Shown here: piece by piece, positions 8,588-16,533 of the stretch
How the letters are laid out: each line of letters starts with the position of its first letter
Position numbering within the stretch: the stretch's first letter is position 1
From: an uncultured Senegalimassilia sp.
GTDB lineage: Bacteria; Actinomycetota; Coriobacteriia; Coriobacteriales; Eggerthellaceae
Assembly: GCF_934630535.1 (NCBI RefSeq)
Contig: NZ_CAKTVU010000010.1
Span: 9,302 to 73,301, forward strand
Length of the DNA stretch: 64,000 nucleotides
Direction: 5' to 3'
The notes under the pieces: generated by a model
The model's database searches: none
The model's input: only the letters and a program-made list of their open reading frames with translations
Told to the model about the DNA's origin: nothing
Made by a program: the position numbers and the translations under genes

Positions 8588-9402
8588 ACCGCCCTAAAAA
8601 CAGGTTTTGCAAGAAATTGCCCCTCCATGCTGCCAACGCGTTTACAATTGAACCAAGAGATGCGGTGCATCCGCAGGCCGCTCGCAAAACAGCTCGTGGC
8701 CTGCGAAAACACCTTTTTCTTGTTCGTGCTAGATTTGGCGGGAAGCGCGAACGCACCCATAGATTCCTCAGAGAACTCCGGGCGCGTTTTTAATATGCGC
8801 AAAGGGATATCCGAACGGAGCACGTTGATGAACTGCGGCAGCTCGTCCAGGCTCAGCTTGCGCAGCCACTTGCCTACGCGGGTAATACGAGGATCCTCTG
8901 CAATCTTGAACACCGGGCCGGTCTTCTCATTAAGTTCTTTAAGCTCCGCCAGCTTCTCCTCGGCATCAACGCACATGCTGCGAAACTTCAGCATCTCGAA
9001 TTCGCGGCCGTTTTTGCCCACACGCTTCTGCTTGAAGAACACGGGGCCCTTGGGGTCGTCGACCTTGATCACGATGGCGATGACGACGAACAGCCAGCTC
9101 AGCAGCACGACAACCGCAGCGCTGAAAACGAAGTCGAAGACTCGCTTCACGAAGCGGTAGGCGATCCTATCATCGGTTCCCGTTATGGGTTCATCCCCGA
9201 GTTCCGCCTTCAGTTTCTCAGCGCGCTCAAGGTTTTCGCGACGACGCTCTTGCATCTTGAAATCGTAGACGGTGCCGCTACGCACGGTCTTGTTACCGAT
9301 CGAGCTTTTGCTGGCCGACGAGGTTTCCGGCATGGTCACGATGTTGCATTGCTCCCTGCGTTCCCCCATCGTTTCCTTAACAGCTGTAGCTTCCCCGGAC
9401 AT
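8578..9402 (-). pseudogene. Truncated paralogue of the initiating sugar transferase
   Basis: The first about 200 residues closely match the adjacent intact transferase: KTVRSGTVYD, a membrane anchor, MLKFRSMCVDAEEKL, KIAEDPRITRVGKWL and DELPQFINVLRSD. After that aspartate the match stops and the frame runs on for about 70 unrelated residues (IPLRILKTRPEFSEES onward) to a stop at 8578. The IVGPRP block and the whole C-terminal third (CYWQTRRNR) are missing, so catalysis is unlikely. The DNA of the shared part differs at many silent positions, which points to old paralogues rather than a fresh duplication. The frame stays open, so a regulatory or partner role is possible. Confidence 0.75.
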
Positions 9403-9508
9403 TACGAATGCGCCATCCCATACGCCAGCGTCTCCAACAGCGCCATTGCGCCCGTCATCGACACCCGCGTCGTCATTCCGTATTCCCTTTTCAACCTGTT
9501 CTTGCTGC

Positions 9509-10045
9509 TCACTTTTCCCTGCCCATTAGTTTGCCTTGGGTTTTGCTTACCATTTGCAGGCCTGCTTGGGCTCGCACGGTGCGGCCGCCCATCGGCATTT
9601 CCAGATACGCTAGGCGCTTGCGGTGATTCACCTTGCGCACCCAGTCTTCCCTGCCCTTTAGCGGGCCCTCCACGATCACCAGCTTGCCGTTTTCCATGTA
9701 GCCCACGGATTCCCCAACGGTTCGCTGGTCTTTTTGGGTGACCTTCTGCACCCACGCTTGCTCGCCTTCGGTCAGGGGGATGAATGCGTTGTCGTTTCCC
9801 AGGATCTTGGTGAGGCTTCTCACGCGCCGCAGCTTGTCGGCCAGCTCGTCGACCTGCGACGTCACGCAGATCAGATAGCCGGGGAACAAGCACTCCTTCA
9901 AAGCCCTCCAGGTGCCATCGGCCTGCCTTTTGCCGGTCAGGTACTGCGGGACGAAGCATTCGTCCAGCACGTCCTCGGCTGCCTGCTTGATGTCGCTGCA
10001 TGCCTTCTTCTCGCGGCCGGTCTCAACTTGCACGACGTACCACAT
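9509..10045 (-). CDS. NusG-like specialised antiterminator (LoaP-type)
   Basis: The 178-residue product has a NusG N-terminal domain: WYVVQVETGREKKAC, an LKECLFPGYLICVTS beta strand region and an RSLTKILG segment. A KOW-type C-terminal domain follows (VGYMENGKLVIVEGPLKGREDWVRKV). It heads a 12-gene glycan operon, the usual place for LoaP/UpxY-type NusG paralogues that let RNA polymerase read through terminators in long operons. The ATG at 10045 has GGAAAGGGG about 7 bases upstream; sequence before it lacks homology. Structured RNA in its leader (10197-10266) is the likely loading site. This gene is separate from the cell's housekeeping nusG. Confidence 0.85.
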   Translation of the reverse strand: MWYVVQVETGREKKACSDIKQAAEDVLDECFVPQYLTGKRQADGTWRALKECLFPGYLICVTSQVDELADKLRRVRSLTKILGNDNAFIPLTEGEQAWVQKVTQKDQRTVGESVGYMENGKLVIVEGPLKGREDWVRKVNHRKRLAYLEMPMGGRTVRAQAGLQMVSKTQGKLMGREK

Positions 10046-10727
10046 GGCCGCCCCTTTCCGCTTGGCTTCCTGATTTTGGGAAGGCTTCGCCAACCCGCCA
10101 TGGACGTGCGCGGGTGACTATTGGAAAACGCATTCATTCCCCTGGCACCAACGAGCATCGAACGCGATGCTGTTCAGGGCACCCAGGTATGGTGCAGGCC
10201 GCAGCGCCTAGGGCGCACAGGCCTACGGAAAACGCGCTGATGGGGTTTCGCCACCATGTCGGTGGCACGACATCTTTTGCGATGCGGTGGCCCCGACACG
10301 ATGCAGGAAACGGGCCATCGGCTTGTTTTCCATCACGCAATAATACACGAGAATGTATTTACTGCTGTAAAGAATCTGTTACGCCCCCCTACATCTTCGC
10401 ATGCTATGTCCCAAGAGCGCGTCTTTCTGCAATAAACGCGCTTTTATGTGGCTCTTTATGAAACCCGTTTCATATCGGGCGGAGGGGCGCCACGGACACG
10501 GCACGCGGGGGCCGCTTCCGCTTACCCCCACTGACGTTTTCGCGCTTCCCCTGCCGCCATCTGCATGGTTTCGCCAGCGGCCTGCTAAACGGCCTGTTGG
10601 GGTGCCCCCCGCGCAGGCTGCGCGATTTCCGCGTCCTTTGCTGGGGCCGCTCCCCTCGTATTCCCCGGTTCATCTGCTAGAATCGCTTGTGCATCGCTTC
10701 TGTGCTTTTTACTTGGGGGAGACCGCC
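10046..10727. promoter_or_regulatory. Divergent intergenic region and glycan-operon leader
   Basis: This 680 bp gap separates the glycan operon (leftward) from the hybrid kinase (rightward) and shows no convincing gene. The minus-strand leader holds two hairpins. At 10197-10223 a GGCC/GGCC outer stem, a symmetric 3x3 internal loop, a 5 bp GCGCC/GGCGC inner stem and a 3-base loop form one structure. At 10250-10266 a GCCACC/GGTGGC stem has a 5-base loop. A third inverted repeat, AGCGCGT/ACGCGCT, lies at 10416-10442 and is followed by T residues on the plus strand. Such dyads fit LoaP-responsive leader RNA. I could not fix a promoter with confidence. Confidence 0.5.
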
Positions 10728-13553
10728 TTGAAACACTTGTACACGCTCCGCGCCGTTGGCCGACGCGCCGCCGCGCTTGCGTTGAGCGCGGTACTGGCCG
10801 TCACCTGCATCTCGCTGGCGCCGCTTGGCCTGGCATCCGCCCATGCCGAAGCGGCTGACGTCCCTTCCCAATCCAACGCCCCCGAAATCAAAACCGTGCG
10901 CGTGGGCTGGCTGCTGAACAACCAGGGCTTCCAGACCGGCACGCCCGGCGACTACCTGTCCGGCTGGGGCTACGAGTACCTGCAAACGCTGTCCTACTAC
11001 ACCCCCGGCTGGAAATACGAGTACGTCACCGGCACCTTCCCCGAGCTTATACAGAAGCTCAAGGACGGCGAGATCGACCTCATGCCCAACATCTCCTACA
11101 CCTCCGAGCGCGCCGAGAAGCTGCTGTTCTCGTCGAACCCTCAGGGCATGGAGCACTACTACATCTACGCGAAACCCACCAACGATGCGCTGGGAGCGGG
11201 CGACCCGGCCGCGCTCGACGGCCTGACCATCGGCGCCAACCCAGGCGTCGTGCAAACCGAAGTGGGCAAGCAGTGGATCGAGAACCAGGGCATCACCTGC
11301 GACTATCGGTATTACAGCAGCGGCAACGAGCTGTTCGACGCGCTTTCCTCCGGCCAGGTGGACGCCATCATCATGAACGACACCATCTCGTCAAACGACG
11401 CCATGCCCGTGTTCTCCGTGGGCGAGAGCAACTACTACTTCGCCGTGCCCAAATCGCGCCAGGACCTCATGGACGACATCAACGCCGCCATGACCATGCT
11501 CAGAAGCACCAACCCGCGCTACAACGACGAGGTGAAGGCGCGCTACTCCGCGCGCGACAGCGGCTCGGCGGCGCTGACCGGCCCCGAGTCCGCCTGGCTT
11601 GCCGACCACGGCAACGCCATCACCGTCGGGTACCTGGACAACCTGCTGCCGTTCTCCAACCAGGGCCAGGACGGGCAGATGGAGGGCTCGCTTTCCGCCC
11701 TGGTGGCCACCTTGAGAGAGCAGTTCGGCATCACGGTGAACGAGGTGGCGTTCGAGTCGAACGAGGAGCTGACCGACGCACTGCGCGACGGCAGCATCGA
11801 CGTGGCCATGCCCATCAACAGGGACTATTGGCTTGCCGAGCAGGCCGGGTTCATCCAGTCGTCCATGATGAGCACCACCTCGCTCGTGGCCATCTACGCA
11901 GGCGGCAACCTTGATGACGCGCTGAAGAACATCGCGTACCACGACCGCTCGCTGCTGGACAGCATCGACCTGAAGGTGCGCTACCCCGAGGCCACCATCA
12001 CGCAATACCCCGACGCCCGTGCGTGCATCGATGCCATCAAGGCAGGCAAGTCGACATGCATGATCATGACCGTCACCGGGCTTGACACGCTGCGCGACCA
12101 AGTCGACCTGGGGAACCTTGTCACCTACGAGATGCCCAAGAGCATCGCGCTGGCCTGCTGGCTGCGGCAAGGCGACGCGCAGCTGCTCAGCATCGTGAAC
12201 AAGGGCATCGTCAACGCTGCCGACGACATCGCGGCAAGCGCGTATTCGCATTATTCCTACTCGGACGATCGATCCGACTTCGCCAAGTTCGTCGAACGTT
12301 ACCGCGTGTCCATACTCACGCTGATCGGCCTGCTGCTTGCGGGCACGATCGCCGTCCTTGCGTGGTCGCTGCACAGCGCACGCGAGGCACAGCGCAGGGC
12401 GCAAGAGGCAAACGCCGCCAAAACCGCGTTCCTCTCCCGCATGAGCCACGACATCCGCACGCCGCTCAACGGCATCCTGGGGCTTTTGGAGATCAGCGAC
12501 CAGCACCCCGACGACGCCGAGGCCAATAGCGAAGACCGCGCGAAGGCCAAGGTGGCGGCCAATCACCTGCTCACGCTGATCAACGACATCCTGGAGATGA
12601 GCAAGATCGAGGACCGCGCCGTGGTGCTTGAGCATGTGCCGTTCAACCTGACGGACCTGTGCCGCGACCTGTACGTGCTGGGGCAGATCCGCGCCAAAAG
12701 CCGCGACGTCACGCTGACCACCAGCGGCCCGGACACCTTCGCCTATCCCGACGTGTACGGCAGCCCCCTGCACGTGCGCCGCGTGTTCCTGAACCTGGTG
12801 GAGAACTGCATCAAGTACAACAAGCCTGGCGGCACCGTGCACTGCACGGGCGAGATGATGGACCTGGTCGGGGACAAGGTCGTCTACCGCTTCACCGTCA
12901 GCGACACGGGCATCGGCATGTCGCCGGAGTTCCTCAAGCACCTGTTCGAGCCGTTCGCGCAGGCCAACGACAACGCGCGCAGCAACTACCAGGGCACGGG
13001 CATGGGCATGCCCATCGTGAAGGCACTGGTGAAGAGCATGGGCGGCAGCATTTCCGTGGAAAGCGAGCTGGGGCGCGGCACCACGTTCACCGTGGACCTG
13101 CCGTTCACGATCAACCGCTGCCCTGAGAAGGCCGCGGAAGCGGCGGCGGACGCCGCGGATTGCGACATTTGCGGCATGAGCATCATGCTGGTCGAGGACA
13201 ACGAGCTGAACACCGAGATCGCCCGGACGCTGCTGGAGAACGAAGGCGCGCTGGTCACCACCGCCGCCGACGGCAAGGAGGCGCTCGAGCTGTTCCGCGA
13301 CAAACCCGCCGGCGCCTTCGACGCCATCCTCATGGACGTCATGATGCCCGAGATGAACGGCTACGAGGCCACGCGCGCCATCCGCCTATGCGACAAGCCC
13401 GACGCCGCCGACGTGCCCATCATCGCCATGACCGCCAACGCCTTCGCCGAGGACGTGGAGCGCGCCAAGGAGTCCGGCATGAACGACCACCTGTCCAAGC
13501 CGATCGAGCTGGAGAAGCTGAAGGCCACGCTGGCGAAGTATCGGGTGAGGTAA
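10728..13553 (+). CDS. BvgS/EvgS-like hybrid sensor histidine kinase with two periplasmic-binding domains
   Basis: The 941-residue protein starts at TTG 10728 with GGGGGAG 6 bases upstream. It opens with a signal peptide (about residues 1-37, ending SAHAEA). Two extracytoplasmic solute-binding (SBP_bac_3) domains follow at about 50-270 and 285-510. Then come one membrane helix (about 527-548), a HisKA domain with phospho-acceptor His574 in MSHDIRTPLNG, a HATPase with Asn693 and the DTGIG box, and a receiver domain with Asp870 in LMDVMMPEMNG. There is no HPt domain, unlike true BvgS, and no response regulator nearby. It probably senses a small solute outside the membrane. The frame extends upstream to 10401, but that part lacks a start signal. 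Confidence 0.92.
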   Translation: MKHLYTLRAVGRRAAALALSAVLAVTCISLAPLGLASAHAEAADVPSQSNAPEIKTVRVGWLLNNQGFQTGTPGDYLSGWGYEYLQTLSYYTPGWKYEYVTGTFPELIQKLKDGEIDLMPNISYTSERAEKLLFSSNPQGMEHYYIYAKPTNDALGAGDPAALDGLTIGANPGVVQTEVGKQWIENQGITCDYRYYSSGNELFDALSSGQVDAIIMNDTISSNDAMPVFSVGESNYYFAVPKSRQDLMDDINAAMTMLRSTNPRYNDEVKARYSARDSGSAALTGPESAWLADHGNAITVGYLDNLLPFSNQGQDGQMEGSLSALVATLREQFGITVNEVAFESNEELTDALRDGSIDVAMPINRDYWLAEQAGFIQSSMMSTTSLVAIYAGGNLDDALKNIAYHDRSLLDSIDLKVRYPEATITQYPDARACIDAIKAGKSTCMIMTVTGLDTLRDQVDLGNLVTYEMPKSIALACWLRQGDAQLLSIVNKGIVNAADDIAASAYSHYSYSDDRSDFAKFVERYRVSILTLIGLLLAGTIAVLAWSLHSAREAQRRAQEANAAKTAFLSRMSHDIRTPLNGILGLLEISDQHPDDAEANSEDRAKAKVAANHLLTLINDILEMSKIEDRAVVLEHVPFNLTDLCRDLYVLGQIRAKSRDVTLTTSGPDTFAYPDVYGSPLHVRRVFLNLVENCIKYNKPGGTVHCTGEMMDLVGDKVVYRFTVSDTGIGMSPEFLKHLFEPFAQANDNARSNYQGTGMGMPIVKALVKSMGGSISVESELGRGTTFTVDLPFTINRCPEKAAEAAADAADCDICGMSIMLVEDNELNTEIARTLLENEGALVTTAADGKEALELFRDKPAGAFDAILMDVMMPEMNGYEATRAIRLCDKPDAADVPIIAMTANAFAEDVERAKESGMNDHLSKPIELEKLKATLAKYRVR

Positions 13554-13778
13554 CGCACGGGCGCGCGTCGGGCTTGCCGCGTCGGATGCCCAAGCGCCAA
13601 CTTGCGGCGCGGCGGTAGGCGCGCCTCAGCCTCCTTCCCTACCCCCTTCGCCACCTTCTTCACCTGCGGAAACGCTGATATACCCTACTCCATGCGATTC
13701 TTTTGCCCGGGTGTTTTCCCTATTCTTTTCCCTGCTCGCACGTAGCAAGAGAAAAGGAATTCAAGGAGAGGAGAACAT

Positions 13779-14477
13779 GTGAGCGAGAACGAGAATGCGC
13801 CTGCGCCGAAGCGCGCGCGGCGCGGGGCCATCGTGGGCGGCGTGGTCGCGGTCGTCGTGGTGGTTGCCGCGATCGGGGCGTTCGTCTGGCACGGGCAGCC
13901 CAGCTTCTGCAACGCCATCTGCCACACGCCGATGGACGGCTACCTGGAAACCTACGAGGCGACGCCCGGGCAACCCGCAACCGACAAGTGGGGCAACCCC
14001 GTGGCCGACGCGTCCGGCATGCTGTCCGCCGTGCACCGCACCAACAGCAGCGACGCTAACTGCCTGACCTGCCATCAGCCCGTCATGAGCGAGCAGATCA
14101 ACGAGGGCATGGAATGGCTCGGCGGCAACTACACGCTGGTGGCCACCGACGGCAACCCCGACGGTGTGCTCACCGAGCGCAACACCGACCAGCTGACCGA
14201 GGCGCGCGGCGTCGAGGGCGACCAGTTCTGCCTGAACAAGGACTGCCACAACATGACGCGCGAGGACCTGACCGCCATGACCGAGGTCAAGACCGACAAC
14301 CCCGCCATCAGGATCCGCAACCCGCATTCCTGGCAGCACGGCCAGCAGGCCTGCACCGATTGCCATAAGGCGCACCGCGCCAGCGTGCTCACCTGCACGC
14401 AGTGCCACGCCGACATGCAGGTCCCCGAGGGCTGGATTTCCGCCCAAGAAGCGAAACTGCTTCCCAACCAGGCCTAA
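13779..14477 (+). CDS. Membrane-anchored multihaem cytochrome c (Cgr1/NapC-NirT-like)
   Basis: The 232-residue protein has a short charged N-terminus, one membrane anchor (about 17-37) and an extracytoplasmic domain with five haem-binding motifs: CX3CH at 44-49 (CNAICH), CXXCH at 95-99, CX4CH at 151-157 (CLNKDCH), and CXXCH at 192-196 and 206-210. The two longer spacings are unusual but recur in the second cytochrome of this window. It should carry electrons from menaquinol to the flavoprotein encoded 20 bp downstream, as proposed for Cgr1/Cgr2 of Eggerthella lenta. The start is GTG 13779, with AAGGAGAGG upstream; an overlapping ATG leads straight into a stop codon. Confidence 0.9.
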   Translation: MSENENAPAPKRARRGAIVGGVVAVVVVVAAIGAFVWHGQPSFCNAICHTPMDGYLETYEATPGQPATDKWGNPVADASGMLSAVHRTNSSDANCLTCHQPVMSEQINEGMEWLGGNYTLVATDGNPDGVLTERNTDQLTEARGVEGDQFCLNKDCHNMTREDLTAMTEVKTDNPAIRIRNPHSWQHGQQACTDCHKAHRASVLTCTQCHADMQVPEGWISAQEAKLLPNQA

Positions 14478-14497
14478 CGCGAAACAGGAGCAACCAT

Positions 14498-16213
14498 ATG
14501 AGCAATAAGACGTTAAGCCGCCGAAGCTTCCTCACCGGCTTCGGCGCAGCAGGCGCCCTGGCTGCCGCAGGCGCGCTGACGGGCTGCGGCGCCCCCGCCG
14601 TGACCACGAAGGAGGACCTGGAGCGCCAGAAGGCCGCCGAGAAGGCCGATTGGTGCGAGAAGCCGGCCGTCCCGCAGAAGGTCGCCGAAACCTTCGACGC
14701 CGACGTGGTCGTGGTCGGCGCCGGCAACGGCGGCATGGTGGCCGCCACCACCGCGGCGCAGGCGGGCGCGAAGGTCATCGTTCTGGAGGCGTCCAACGGC
14801 CTGGCATGTGCACGCGAGGCCATCGGCGCGCTGAACTCCAAGCTGGCCGGCGAGCACACCGAGGACGTGGCGAAGCTCATCAACTACGCCAGCCAGGTCG
14901 AATCCGGCGACATCAACCCGCCGCTGTACCGCACCTGGGCCGAGAAGTCCGGCGAGATGATCGAGTGGATGGCCGAGACGTTGGCGCCGCTGGGAATGGT
15001 GTTCCCGTTCGAATGGCACAAGCCCGACGACGAGCATGCCTACTACCCGGCCATGTGCTACAACCCCTGCCTGGGCGAGTACAACCCCGACGGCCCGAAC
15101 TACACCGCCTACATGCACGTTAAAATGCTGCAGCAGGTGTTCGAGGGCCTGGGCGGCGAGATCAAGTTCCTCACGCCCGCCGAGCAGCTGATTCAGGACG
15201 CTGACGGCCGCGTGACCGGCGTGTATGCCACGCAGGCCGACGGCAGCTACATCAAGATCAACGTGGCGAAGGGCGTCATCCTGTGCACCGGCGGTTACGG
15301 CGCCAACGACGAGATGCTCGAGGCCCTGCAGCCCGGCGTGACCGACTGGTGCGTCACCGGCAGCGCCACGTGCGAGAAGGGCCAGGGCATCAAGATGGCC
15401 CTGTGGGCCGGCGGCCAGCTTGAGGCCGGCGGCGGCTCGATGATCTGGAACCGCGGCGGCATGACCGACGACACCACGTTCGGCAAGCCCTACAACGGCG
15501 AGCTGTTCATCATGGGAAGCCAGCCCTACCTGCACGTGAACACGCGCGGCGAGCGCTTCATGAACGAGGACCAGTGCTACCCCATGAGCTACGCCATGGG
15601 CTGCAACCAGCCCGGCCACTACAGCTGGGAAGTGTTCGACGGCAAGTACTACGAGGACGCCGAGCGCTTCGATACCTGCGGCTGCTCGCGCATCGTGCCG
15701 GCGCCGTCGGGGACCGCGTTCAACGCCGACGTGTACAGCCTTGAAGCGGTCGGCAAGGACAACCTCGACAACTTCTGGATCGGCCCGGCGCTGGAGAAGG
15801 GCGTGCTGAAGAAGGCCGACACGCTTGAGGGGCTGGCCGACATCATGGGCTTCACCGGCGAGGAGAAGAAGACGTTCCTGGCCACGGTCGAGCGCTACAA
15901 CAAGCTGTACGAGCAGGGCGAGGACGTGGACTTCGGCAAGCCGATGTACCGCATGAGCTCCGTGACGCAGCCGCCGTTCTTCGCGGCGCGCATCGCCGGC
16001 ACCATGCTCGTGACTCTCCACGGCGTGATCACCGACACGAACAGCCAGCCGCTGCGCGAGGACGGCAGCGTCATCGAGGGCCTGTACGTGTGCGGCAACG
16101 ACCAGGGCGGATTCTATCCACACAACTACCCGAGCAACTTCACGGGCATCAACGCCGGCCGCACGGCCACGTTCGCCCGCATCGCCGCCAAGCACGTCTG
16201 CGGCGTGGAGTAG
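14498..16213 (+). CDS. Tat-exported FAD-dependent reductase (fumarate/urocanate reductase-like, Cgr2-like)
   Basis: The 571-residue flavoprotein starts with a twin-arginine signal (SRRSFLTGFG, Arg8-Arg9) that also holds a lipobox (LTGC, Cys30), so it is probably an exported lipoprotein. The FAD-binding motif VVGAGNGGMVAATTAAQAG starts near residue 69. The C-terminal VCGNDQGGFYPHNYPSNFTGINAGRTATF closes the FAD_binding_2 fold shared by fumarate, urocanate and cinnamate-type reductases. With its cytochrome partner it forms an extracytoplasmic reductase that uses an organic acceptor for anaerobic respiration. The substrate cannot be read from the sequence. CAGGAG precedes the ATG, and a strong terminator follows at 16362. 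Confidence 0.9.
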   Translation: MSNKTLSRRSFLTGFGAAGALAAAGALTGCGAPAVTTKEDLERQKAAEKADWCEKPAVPQKVAETFDADVVVVGAGNGGMVAATTAAQAGAKVIVLEASNGLACAREAIGALNSKLAGEHTEDVAKLINYASQVESGDINPPLYRTWAEKSGEMIEWMAETLAPLGMVFPFEWHKPDDEHAYYPAMCYNPCLGEYNPDGPNYTAYMHVKMLQQVFEGLGGEIKFLTPAEQLIQDADGRVTGVYATQADGSYIKINVAKGVILCTGGYGANDEMLEALQPGVTDWCVTGSATCEKGQGIKMALWAGGQLEAGGGSMIWNRGGMTDDTTFGKPYNGELFIMGSQPYLHVNTRGERFMNEDQCYPMSYAMGCNQPGHYSWEVFDGKYYEDAERFDTCGCSRIVPAPSGTAFNADVYSLEAVGKDNLDNFWIGPALEKGVLKKADTLEGLADIMGFTGEEKKTFLATVERYNKLYEQGEDVDFGKPMYRMSSVTQPPFFAARIAGTMLVTLHGVITDTNSQPLREDGSVIEGLYVCGNDQGGFYPHNYPSNFTGINAGRTATFARIAAKHVCGVE

Positions 16214-16533
16214 GAAGCGGAGCGCGAGGTGCGGGCGCTCGCGAGGCGCGCGGGGCCGGGGCCCACGGGGCATAGCAGGATTGAGCGATGCCGGATTTGG
16301 GTTTGCCCCGCGTGCTTGCGCGCGGCGAGAGCGGGAGCGAACGCGCGGAAACGCTTGCAGGGGGCGTCCTTCGGGGCGCCCTTTTTAGGTTTGGAGAGCG
16401 GGAGCGCGCCGCATTGCCGACGTGCCAGCCGCACATGCAAGCGGGGTTCCCACCGTGAGTTTTGCGTGCGACAAGCATTTAGCATGTCGCGCGCTTTTCG
16501 TTTTGGGATAGGTTTGCGGGGTGCGATTCGGGA
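16214..16533. other. Convergent intergenic region
   Basis: This 320 bp gap lies between the converging flavoprotein and LuxR regulator genes. Apart from the terminator at 16362-16386 I see no gene, repeat or RNA in it. Confidence 0.6.
16362..16386 (+). terminator. Rho-independent terminator of the first reductase operon
   Basis: A perfect 8 bp stem (GGGCGTCC with GGGCGCCC, one G-T pair) closes a TTCG tetraloop and is followed by five T residues. It lies 149 bp after the flavoprotein stop codon. Confidence 0.88.

Noticed and set aside
8588..8815. Insertion sequence as the cause of the sugar transferase truncation
   Set aside because: No transposase, terminal inverted repeats or target duplication are visible in this stretch.
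10340..10371. Glycan-operon promoter (TTTACA and TATTAT on the minus strand)
   Set aside because: The spacer is 20 bases, too long for a normal promoter, so I did not list it as a feature.
11391..12941. Minus-strand open frame opposite the hybrid kinase
   Set aside because: It mirrors the codon bias of the kinase gene and lacks any family features or start signal.
13779..14477. CX3CH and CX4CH as frameshift or sequencing errors
   Set aside because: The same unusual spacings recur at the same places in the independent cytochrome at 38661-39233.
14513..16273. Long minus-strand open frame opposite the first flavoprotein gene
   Set aside because: It is low-complexity Ala/Val/His sequence antisense to a well-supported gene.
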